This document shows, in pieces, positions 8,502 to 17,300 of a stretch of DNA of 64,000 bases. The stretch lies in NCBI GenBank assembly GCA_963758205.1, contig CAVWUM010000002.1, positions 1,054,001-1,118,000 on the forward strand, given 5' to 3'. The translations under genes and the position numbers were made by a program. How positions within the stretch are numbered: the first letter of the stretch is position 1; each line of letters begins with the position of its first letter. The notes beneath the pieces were generated by a model that had not been told where the DNA came from, did not search any database, and was given only the letters and a program-made list of their open reading frames with translations. This DNA is from Owenweeksia sp963758205 (lineage in GTDB: Bacteria > Bacteroidota > Bacteroidia > Flavobacteriales > Schleiferiaceae).

Positions 8502-10388
8502 TTATGGCCTTATTATATGCACCCAATCGTGCTTTAGCACTTGTTTATTCCGCCATTGGTAGCGTAGCTGAAATATATAAACACCATCCAGCGCCTTACT
8601 GCCATTGCTCATAGTGCCATCCCAATCATTGCGGTAGGGTGTAGCCTCGTATATCATTTCGCCCCAGCGGTTAAATACCTTAAGGCTGTTATCAGCCGGT
8701 AGGTTTACTATTTCAAAATACTCGTTTAAGCCATCGCCATTGGGGGTAAAACTATTGGGGATATACACCTCAGGCTCTTCGCAGTCGTTTTGCTCTATTT
8801 GGGTGGTAACGGTAAGAGTATCGCATTGGGTAATTACCGTAAGTGTAGCCGTACCCTCCTCGTAATAGGTAGAGCTGTTGGTTGTAGAACCATTGTTCCA
8901 GCTATAATCAGCGTCTAAAATTTGATTGGCCACCAGCTCTACAAATTTGCCCCGGCAAAGCACAGTATCGGTGGGCAAGCCCAAATCCTCTTCAGGATAG
9001 TAGCTGATGGTAAGGGTATCTACCAGGGTATCACAGGCTGTAAAGCTTTTCAGCCAGTGTGCACCTTCACTACTCAAAGTAGCGGTGCTACCACCACTAC
9101 CATTGCTCCATTGGTGGCTTACGCCAGATGCTGCCGGAACCTGTACTGTAATAAACTCTCCTTTACAAATAGTAGTATCCCTTGATAAACCACTTTGGTA
9201 AGTAGGGTGATAATCCACTACTATGGTATCATATTGTTTCCAGCGGTTATTATAAGCTACCTCCACCCAATAGATGCCCGGGCTGCCTATAGTAATTGAG
9301 CTATCAGTAGCACCTGTGCTCCACCTGAAGGTTTTATTGGCCTGTATTTTAAACGTGTTGGTATGGTTGGCGTACAGCCTTAGGCTATCCTCAGGGCAAA
9401 GGGTGGTATCGGCAGGCAGGCTTACTGCAAATATTGAATCTGTGGATTTGTAGAGGTAAACCGCATCGAAGAAGTAATCGGCTGGGGTGCGCAGAATATA
9501 GTAGGCCGCATTCCACGAAGTATCCAGAGGAGTTGGCTTAATATATACTTTTTTATAATCATTTAGGTTATAATCCTTAAAATTACCGATAGTTAAAAAT
9601 TCTTCCCCTCCACTAGCTATAAATGACCCCTTGACCCGAGTCCAATTCCAATAATCTTTTTTTGAATTATATATACTGTCTAATGTTTGCACTTGGGGTT
9701 GAATGTTCTGGGTTTGCCAATCTTCATATCTAAAGGTGTCCAAACTTACATAAGCCCCGATATCGCCTGTGGTGTATAAGCTTGCGGCCCTTCGAACCAC
9801 TGAGAATTCAAGAGTATAGTCTTCCCCAGGTAATAGGGCCTGAGCAAGCTTGGTCTCTATAAAATTTCTCTTGTACTCCTCACGTATGGCTACAGGCCCT
9901 GCTAGAATAGTGAAAGTCGAAATTGGTCCACATGGCCTCGAAGAAGGAACATATTGGGGGTATGGAACAGTTTGCGTTTTAATACTATCCAACAGCCTTA
10001 AACCGGCATAGCCTTGGCCTTCCATAGGTTTAGGAAAATAGCTTGGATAGTGAACTGTTTGGCAATGCCTCGGATCAATCGGAATTAACGCAATACTATC
10101 TACCGGAGCGGTTGAACAATTTTTATGATGAGCAACATAAGACTGTGCACTACTTGCTTGCGCTTGAGGGTTACCTGCTTCTGGAGCTGAAAACCAATTG
10201 TAAAACTGATCTATATAATCATTGGCCGAGTTATAGGTACCCATGTAGGGCGCCCATGCCAACTGTGAATCATATCTCCTATCTAAGCACGCCTTTAAGT
10301 TTGAGAAATCATGGTTTAAAACCAAATTTTGGGCACCCAAGTGCTGGGTGCCCAGAATTGTTACTAATATGAGAATGCGGATTTTCAA
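8502..10388 (-). CDS. Gliding-motility-type secreted protein with T9SS type B (CHU_C) sorting domain
   Basis: 628 residues with signal peptide MKIRILILVTILGTQHLGAQ. The N-terminal ~300 residues are a beta-rich domain of the kind found in OmpA- or lectin-like Bacteroidota surface proteins (VLNHDFSNLKACLDRRYDSQ opening). Three Ig-like repeats of about 75-80 residues follow (about 322-555), each starting with a TTLCPED, TTICKGE or TVLCRGK motif and holding a central W-x-x-G strand. The C-terminal ~85 residues are a canonical type B domain: YIPNSFTPNGDGLNEYFEI, LKVFNRWGEMIYE, WDGT and LDGVYIFQLRY. Type B cargo is exported by T9SS and depends on SprF-like helpers in some systems. Start ATG 10388. 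Confidence 0.9.
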   Translation of the reverse strand: MKIRILILVTILGTQHLGAQNLVLNHDFSNLKACLDRRYDSQLAWAPYMGTYNSANDYIDQFYNWFSAPEAGNPQAQASSAQSYVAHHKNCSTAPVDSIALIPIDPRHCQTVHYPSYFPKPMEGQGYAGLRLLDSIKTQTVPYPQYVPSSRPCGPISTFTILAGPVAIREEYKRNFIETKLAQALLPGEDYTLEFSVVRRAASLYTTGDIGAYVSLDTFRYEDWQTQNIQPQVQTLDSIYNSKKDYWNWTRVKGSFIASGGEEFLTIGNFKDYNLNDYKKVYIKPTPLDTSWNAAYYILRTPADYFFDAVYLYKSTDSIFAVSLPADTTLCPEDSLRLYANHTNTFKIQANKTFRWSTGATDSSITIGSPGIYWVEVAYNNRWKQYDTIVVDYHPTYQSGLSRDTTICKGEFITVQVPAASGVSHQWSNGSGGSTATLSSEGAHWLKSFTACDTLVDTLTISYYPEEDLGLPTDTVLCRGKFVELVANQILDADYSWNNGSTTNSSTYYEEGTATLTVITQCDTLTVTTQIEQNDCEEPEVYIPNSFTPNGDGLNEYFEIVNLPADNSLKVFNRWGEMIYEATPYRNDWDGTMSNGSKALDGVYIFQLRYQWRNKQVLKHDWVHIIRP

Positions 10389-10485
10389 GAGTTATATCTA
10401 ACTGATTTTTAAGGCTCCACAAGTTAATCAAAAATACAAACAAGTTGTTTTTTCCTACATGCTTAGGGTCTGAGCAATTCATCAT

Positions 10486-10522
10486 AAAAAAAACCGCCCT
10501 TCAGAAATAATCCGAAGGGCGG
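10486..10522 (-). terminator. Rho-independent terminator downstream of the 971-residue T9SS gene
   Basis: A perfect 9-bp GC-rich stem (CCGCCCTTC 10494-10502 with GAAGGGCGG 10514-10522, 11-base loop) is followed on the minus strand by eight T residues (10486-10493). It sits 26 bases past the stop at 10548 and separates this gene from the type B gene downstream. Confidence 0.88.
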
Positions 10523-10547
10523 CCTTGATTTAGGAGAAAACTAAAAA

Positions 10548-13463
10548 CTATTGTTTTACCACTTTTTGGGTATGGGTTACTCCCTGGTGGTTTACTTTAA
10601 TGTAATACACCCCTGCCGGCAATTCAGCAATATTCATTTCAAGTACCTCAGTTTCGGCTTTGTCCTGCAGCAGCATTCTGCCGTTCAGGTCATATAGCCT
10701 TACCTGTGCACCGGCTTCGCTGTTAAAGCGAGGAATATACACCGCAAAGTTGCCGTTGGTGGGGTTGGGATACACCTCAAAAGCAGATTGTACTGCTGGC
10801 GTATTAACCACTTCGGTTGACTTAGGCACAATGCCACAGCCAGAAAGGTCCATCCTCATGGAGAAACCTCCTTTATCATTAACCTTACCGAGGTTGCGCA
10901 CTACAACCACAAGTTCATTAGCCCCAACCTGGAAGATGGAACTCATAGCTGTACCGGTGGTAAAGTCATAGGCATCACCACCCATAAATCCGTTGTCCAC
11001 GCTTCCTGCTCCGTAAAAACGGGCATCGTGGTGAGGGTTTCTGTAGTTGGCACGGCCCATTCCTTCAATACGGGCTATAAGGGTACCATTTACATAAATT
11101 TCCGCCTGGTCATCCACATTCATTCTAAAGCGGGCCTCAATACCAGCGGTGGTAGTAAGGTTAAATGTTTTACGGAAATACGTAATACTATGGCCAGTTG
11201 TAATAGGATCAGCTCCGCCCACCGGGGTTACATGTGCCCATGGGAATGGCTGCCCCACCATTACAGGATCAGTAAATGTTCCTGCTCCAGGCAATGCTCC
11301 ATTTACACCCATCCATAAACCGCTAAGATTGGTTGGGGTAACTACGGTGCTTTTCATCCAGCTACCGTCAGACAGGCACGTGAGATCACAGTTACCCACA
11401 CCTACCGTTACTTCTTCAATCTTTACAGTGATGGAGTCTTTACAATTTGGCGCGCCAAGGTCAGTAACCACTACTTTGTAGGTTCCTGAATCGGTTAAAC
11501 CTGAAATATCCTGCGTGGATGCAGTATAGGCATTTGGGCCCGTCCACGAGTATGTAAGAGCGCCCATGGCACCAATTACGGTAAGATCAACAGAACCCGG
11601 GTTACCATTTATAATTTTGATTTGAGTAGTACTCAAACCAAGGGCACAGGGGGTGGTTGAGGCCGTAATTTTGATTTCCAGTGAATCTTTACAATTGGCG
11701 AAGAATGGATCGGTAACAACCACTTTGTAAGTACCTGAATCAGCTAAGCCAGAAATATCCTGGGTATTGGCCATAAAGCCATTTGGCCCTGTCCATTTAT
11801 AAGTGGCTGCAGCCACATTACCTGTAACAGTCAGGTTAATAGAACCTGGAATAGCATTGAGGATGTTTACATGAGTTTCACTTAAGGAAAGTGCACAAGG
11901 CAATATTTGCACAACACCTGTTGCACTTAGGCCTCCGGTAGAAGCTGTAACCGTATCAAAACCTGCATTGGCCGCCAGGTAGCAGAAGGTAGCTACACCC
12001 ATAGAGTCGGTAAATGCAAAGCCCGTCATGGCATTGGCACCTTTAAGATCAAAGTCAACTCTGATACCGGGCAAAGGCTGATTTAAACTATCGAGCACTG
12101 TAGCTTCGGCCACACACACAGTATCCCCTTGTGGAGCAATGCCTGTTGCAAGGGTTAATTGTAAACTATCAGCAGAGGCCACCTCCGATAAGGACTGCCC
12201 GCCTGGATAACCGTAGGAGTCAAAAGTTCCAAATCCATAAGAATGAACCCCTACCGGGAATGTACTTTTTACAGTATGTGTACCGGCTGATACCAGTTTA
12301 GTGGCTCCAAAAAAGTTGGAGGTACCTATTTGAGCAAAGTCAGAACTGGGGATGAAAGACCCATCAAGCTCCACACTCGCTATACCCCCCTGCGGGGCGA
12401 TAATATTGAGATAATGTCCCACAAATCCCGAGGCCGGGGTGGACAATGTATAATTACCCAGGTACTGCTCAAAGGGAGGAATCAACATCATAAATGGATC
12501 TGATGTTATACCATCATAACTGGAACTATTTGAAAACTGGGCTACAATGATTGGTTTAGTAGAAACAATCTCTATGGATGTAGCATAAATTTTCTCAAAA
12601 AACTGACCAGCGCTAAGGGTGGTTTCCAAAACACCGTTTACCCTTATTTCGGTAGAATCCTCTGTGGCTCCAAAGCGGTAGGTATCTCCATTAAGTCGGG
12701 TAGCCAGTGGAATGGCAACAAATCTTCTACCTAACGTACTCTTAGGTGGTATTTGCTCTATCAGGTGATCACAGGCATTAAGATTATTCTTGATATTAGT
12801 ACACTCAGCACCTGAAAACACAGCTACTGGTTTGTCAGACTGAATCCTGGTACCGGTAACATCATCAGGCCTGTCATCACCTCTTAGCTGGTACACCTCA
12901 CCTTCGTTTAAGGTTACCTGGTAAGGTACTCCTGCAACCTGGCCTCTCGCACTAAGGCTTGGGGTTATGGTTAGTATGGTATTATCTTCTGTTCCAACTA
13001 CAGCAAACTGGCTATAGAGACTGAAACTTCTTCCATCTCCACGATAAGCCATCAGGTAGTGATCTGTTCCCAGGATATCTACTGGCAAAGCCAAGAAGGC
13101 ATCAGTACTGGCCGAACGTTGGTTTAAGCCATAAACAGTTACTTCATCATTAGCTGTAATGTGTATTCCTTTATTCTCGATACCATTATTAGCCAACACA
13201 TCTGCTGTAAGGGGTATATTGATTGAAGTAATTGAATCAGGTACAACTGAGAAGTTCACAGTGAAAGCCAGTCCGGGAATATCTACCGTTCCGTTGGTAG
13301 CTACATCTCCGGTAATAAAAAGAGTACGCGAATCTGCAATACTTAGGTTCTTTTCGAAGCAAATCCAGAACTCAGTTCCTTTATTATCCTTTTGCTGGCC
13401 TATGAGGTTCCCCACCATAAGGAAGAGAAAAAGCAGGGGTAAAAAGTGTAGTCTATTTTTCAT
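10548..13463 (-). CDS. Large T9SS type A protein with IgGFc-binding-like N-terminal domain
   Basis: 971 residues with a signal peptide (LLFLFLMVGNLIGQQ). Residues ~25-430 match the IgGFc-binding-protein N-terminal type found in bacterial surface proteins (KGTEFWICFEKN, TLFITGDVATNGTV, ITANDEVTVYGLNQ, DHYLMAYRG, VAVFSGAECTN). Then a Big-1-like strand set (~435-525), two tandem ~78-residue SprB-like repeats (CALSLSETHVNIL..., CALGLSTTQIKII..., each with WTGPN and GTYKVVVTD), a jelly-roll-like domain (ITYFRKTFNLT...), and a type A sorting tail (FEVYPNPTNGNFAVYIP ... GVYYIKVNHQG ... KVVKQ). Probably an adhesin or surface-binding protein. Its start overlaps the upstream small gene by 11 bases. Confidence 0.9.
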   Translation of the reverse strand: MKNRLHFLPLLFLFLMVGNLIGQQKDNKGTEFWICFEKNLSIADSRTLFITGDVATNGTVDIPGLAFTVNFSVVPDSITSINIPLTADVLANNGIENKGIHITANDEVTVYGLNQRSASTDAFLALPVDILGTDHYLMAYRGDGRSFSLYSQFAVVGTEDNTILTITPSLSARGQVAGVPYQVTLNEGEVYQLRGDDRPDDVTGTRIQSDKPVAVFSGAECTNIKNNLNACDHLIEQIPPKSTLGRRFVAIPLATRLNGDTYRFGATEDSTEIRVNGVLETTLSAGQFFEKIYATSIEIVSTKPIIVAQFSNSSSYDGITSDPFMMLIPPFEQYLGNYTLSTPASGFVGHYLNIIAPQGGIASVELDGSFIPSSDFAQIGTSNFFGATKLVSAGTHTVKSTFPVGVHSYGFGTFDSYGYPGGQSLSEVASADSLQLTLATGIAPQGDTVCVAEATVLDSLNQPLPGIRVDFDLKGANAMTGFAFTDSMGVATFCYLAANAGFDTVTASTGGLSATGVVQILPCALSLSETHVNILNAIPGSINLTVTGNVAAATYKWTGPNGFMANTQDISGLADSGTYKVVVTDPFFANCKDSLEIKITASTTPCALGLSTTQIKIINGNPGSVDLTVIGAMGALTYSWTGPNAYTASTQDISGLTDSGTYKVVVTDLGAPNCKDSITVKIEEVTVGVGNCDLTCLSDGSWMKSTVVTPTNLSGLWMGVNGALPGAGTFTDPVMVGQPFPWAHVTPVGGADPITTGHSITYFRKTFNLTTTAGIEARFRMNVDDQAEIYVNGTLIARIEGMGRANYRNPHHDARFYGAGSVDNGFMGGDAYDFTTGTAMSSIFQVGANELVVVVRNLGKVNDKGGFSMRMDLSGCGIVPKSTEVVNTPAVQSAFEVYPNPTNGNFAVYIPRFNSEAGAQVRLYDLNGRMLLQDKAETEVLEMNIAELPAGVYYIKVNHQGVTHTQKVVKQ

Positions 13464-13908
13464 CGCTCAGGTTTTTTACGGTTAGTATTTGGAATTCGAG
13501 GTTTTCAAGAACCGGGTTATCACCAAAGGCTTCGGCCTTTAACATCAGCTCATTTTCACACATTCCATTTTCAGAGCTACCGGGCGCCAGCTTAATACCT
13601 GATTTGTAAGTACCAAGGCCCGGATGATTACTTACCGCTATGGAATATTCTACCTCCAGAGCAGCAAGTTTGTTGGTATTTACCAGTTTTACCAGGTAAA
13701 TGGCCTTTCCATCGTTGCCACAGTTGGTTATTTGAGCATAGGCCTTTACATCGCCATTCTCAGAAAGCAGTGTCCAGCCTTCTTCCACCGCAGCCTTTAC
13801 AGGGCTTCCGGCAGTGGCCGGCATTGGGCTTGCCAGAAATAATCCGGAAAGTACCACAGCACCAGCTAGTCCTTTGAGGGACATCTTCAGTTTGTTTTTG
13901 ATTTTCAT
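13453..13908 (-). CDS. Small secreted protein of unknown function
   Basis: 151 residues with a clear signal peptide (GLAGAVVLSGLFLASPMPATAG, cleavage after the ATAG region). The mature part (~115 residues) is beta-rich, with a NCGNDGKAIYLVKLVN strand and two cysteines (NCGN and GMCEN) that could form a disulfide. No family recognised. It lies directly upstream of, and overlaps by 11 bases, the IgGFc-like T9SS gene, implying one transcript and coupled translation; a partner or chaperone-like role outside the cytoplasm is an inference only. Confidence 0.75.
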   Translation of the reverse strand: MKIKNKLKMSLKGLAGAVVLSGLFLASPMPATAGSPVKAAVEEGWTLLSENGDVKAYAQITNCGNDGKAIYLVKLVNTNKLAALEVEYSIAVSNHPGLGTYKSGIKLAPGSSENGMCENELMLKAEAFGDNPVLENLEFQILTVKNLSDEK

Positions 13909-14372
13909 CGTTTTGTGATTAGGTTAATAATTCAATTTTCAAGGTTTGTTATCCGACCTCAAACGGAAAAAACCAGGCATACTCCATTCACCATCTGCAC
14001 ATAAAATTCAGGTGATTCATAAAGAAGAAATGTTATCCGGCTTTAAAGGAAGGATGGAGTGAAATGTCTCAGCATCATACAATGAATTAGGTTATAGTTT
14101 GGAAAAAATAGCAACTCAAAGAGCTGAAGGTTGGCTGGTTATGGATCAAAATTAGCGCAAATAGTCACCCTGTACCATGCAAAAAAGCAATCCTACCATA
14201 AAATACGTCATCTGCCCGATCGGCCGCGTATTTGGTAAAAAGAGTGATTTTAGCAATCCGGCTATAAACCATTTGGGGCCATAATTGCTTATCATTCAAA
14301 CCCGTTATTCGCGTTGTCAAAAGCCATAATCATTACTTACGTCCACATTAAACTAATCCTGGCTGAACCGCT
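13909..14372. other. Divergent intergenic region, no gene found
   Basis: 464 bases between the diverging small secreted protein gene and tamB. No open frame of note, no RNA gene and no TAnnTTTG box in a convincing position was seen. Two similar phrases, TTATCCGACCTCAAACGGAA (about 13948) and TTATCCGGCTTTAAAGGAAG (about 14033), may be a diverged short repeat. Control signals for both flanking genes presumably lie here. Confidence 0.5.
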
Positions 14373-17300
14373 TTGAGCACTCCCAAAAAAATTTTCTTAA
14401 AAATTGCCAAATGGCTGGGCATCACCTTATTTGTGATCATTGGGCTATTTATTGCCATAGTGCTATTGATCCGCACAGAGTGGGCACAAAACAAAATCGT
14501 GGATTATGCCACCAACTTTGTTTCTGAAAAAACCGGTACCCGGGTGGATGTTGAGCGGATTTTCATCACCTTTTCGGGCAATGTAGTGGTGGAGGGTGTT
14601 TACCTTGAAGACCAGGAGCAGGATACATTAGTGTATTTTAATTCACTGGAGGCCGGTGTTGGCTTCAAATCATTGCTCAACAACCACATTGCTATTAGCC
14701 GGATAGATTTGGATGGATTGCGGGCCAACGTAAGCCGCAGTGTTGATAGCACCTTCAACTTTGACTTTATCATTAACGCTTTTGCTTCCGCAGATACCAC
14801 TCCGAGTGCAACACCAGCAGATACTTCCACCAGCCCCCCACCCACCATTTCGGTAGGCCCGGTAAACCTTACCAACATTCGCATCACCTATCTCGATTCG
14901 CTTTCCGGCATGGATGCCAACCTGCGCCTGGGCAACCTTGAGCTTAGCACTGATGATCTGGATATGGAAAAAATGCGTTTTGAGCTGGACGACATTCTGT
15001 TGGAAAACACCCGGATAAAAGTGGTGCAGTTTTTTGCTCCACCCCCAAGTGAGGATACCACCTCATCACCCTTGCCCTATATAGGCTTTAGCGGGGTAGC
15101 GCTGAAAAACATTGAAGTGAGTTACCAGTCAGTACCGGATAGCCTTGATGCCCGAGCCCGTATTGGTGATTTCAGTATTGGCGAATCTGAGTTGGACCTG
15201 GCTGTGAATGATATTTCTGTTCAAAGTGTAAAGTTGCTGAATAGTGATATCCGCCTTAAACTTCCCGCCCCAGCGGCCACAGATACCACACAAACTGTAG
15301 CTGAAGCCGATACAGCCAAACCCTTTGAATGGCCGCAATGGACAGTTACCCTTGATGAACTATTTCTGGATAAAAATCACATTATTGTGGATCAGGGCGA
15401 AGGCAGCGCTACCCCCGGTGTATTTGATCCCGAACATATTGGTCTGCGCAATTTCCAGCTTGATTTACAAGATGTTTACTTTAAGGATAAGCAGGCCAGC
15501 TTTGATCTTGAAAATCTGGCTCTGAATGAGCGTAGCGGTTTTATACTAAACAAACTGGCGTTTGAAACTGAGTTGAATGAAAATGAATTGCAACTCAGTA
15601 ATTTTCAATTGCTCACGGCCAACAGTCAGCTCAACTTACAGCTCAGCCTGGGCTATCCCGGCATTGACAGCCTTTTGGCCAATCCGCAAAACAACGCCCG
15701 TTTTGGGTTGGCCTTTGGCGAAACCAGCCTCTCCATTAAGGATGCCTATTATTTTGCCGATTCATTGCGGTACGATACGCTCATCCAAAGTATTGAGCCC
15801 TACCCGCTTAAGCTGGGCGGCAGTATTTCCGGCTCTTATAAAGATATTGCTCTCAATAACTTTAAAGCCGATTGGCTTAACTCCACCGGGCTTTCAATTA
15901 ACGGAAGTGTAAAAAACCTGCCTGATACCAACAACCTTAAGGTTGATTTTAACGAACTGACTGCCAACACCAACGCCACAGATCTTGGTCTGTTACTGGG
16001 GCGCAAAAACCCCGAAGAGAGCCTACCAGGCTACGTTAAACTCCGGTCCAACATAAGCGGAAATGCCGCCAACATCAATGCAAAGTTCACCGTAAACACT
16101 TCGGATGGACACCTGAAATTTGACAGTAACGTAAACGATATTTTAAAAACGCCTGCTTACAAAGGCCTGCTGGAAGTGGATACCTTGAATATTGGGAAAT
16201 TTGCACAAAACCCCGATTTACAGCCCGTTTCGCTTACGCTGGATTTTGACGGCCGCGGAAAAGAACTGGAAACGCTGGCGGTGGACGCTAAGCTGAAATT
16301 TCAGCAGCTCCTTTTCAGGGATTACAACTACGAGAGCCTGGCACTTAATGCCACTATTAAAGATAAAAATGCCAATGTAGATCTGGCCTTTACTGATGAT
16401 AACCTGGACTTTGACCTGAAGCTGGATGCCCTGCTGGACAGCGTGCAAACCGTAGCTGACATCACCTTTGATTTACGTGGGGCAGATTTGAAAGATCTTA
16501 ATCTGCAGGCTAATCCTATGAAGGTGGCTGCGTTGCTCAAAGCCTCGTTTACCGGTAATGCTGATGACTTTGAAACCCGCTTATCCTTAAAAAGAGCCAT
16601 TGTAGTGCAGCAGGATGAATCCTATCGCCTGGACTCGGTTTTTGCCAGCCTGGCCAATAGCAGCTCCGCAACTGATCTTAAACTGAACAGCGAAATAATA
16701 AGTGGAGAACTTACCGCCAATACCTCCATACAAACCCTGATAAGCAGCCTGCAGTTTTACCAGAAGCAAATGATGGGCAGTGATACCACCCAGGCAGACT
16801 CTACATACAAAGACCTGGATATGAAGGCCAACTTTGTGGTGGCAAACTCGCCTTTAATAAGCGAGGTTTTTGTGCCCGATTTACAACGCCTTGATACCAT
16901 TACCCTGCAAATGGCTTTTAAACCTTCGGATGATATACTGAGGGTTAATCTAAATGCTCCTGATATTCTGTATGGCGAATCACAGGTGAGTAACCTCTTT
17001 TTGGATTTGGATGCCTCCCGCACCACCACCAATGTACAATTTGGATTTGGCCGTGTATCAAGCGGCCCCGTTAACATACTTAATACTAAGCTCAACCTCA
17101 ACCTTGAAGGCGGAGCGGGCACCGCCTCATTAAACATTAAGGATGCCGAAGAGAAAGATGTGTTTTACACGGCCGTTGATATTTCAAAGGCCGGGCAGAG
17201 CACCTTGCTAAAGGTAAATCTTGAAAAGCTGATACTTAATTACAATGCCTGGAATGTGCCGGAGTCCAATGAAATAAGAATTGACCCGGACCTTACCCGC

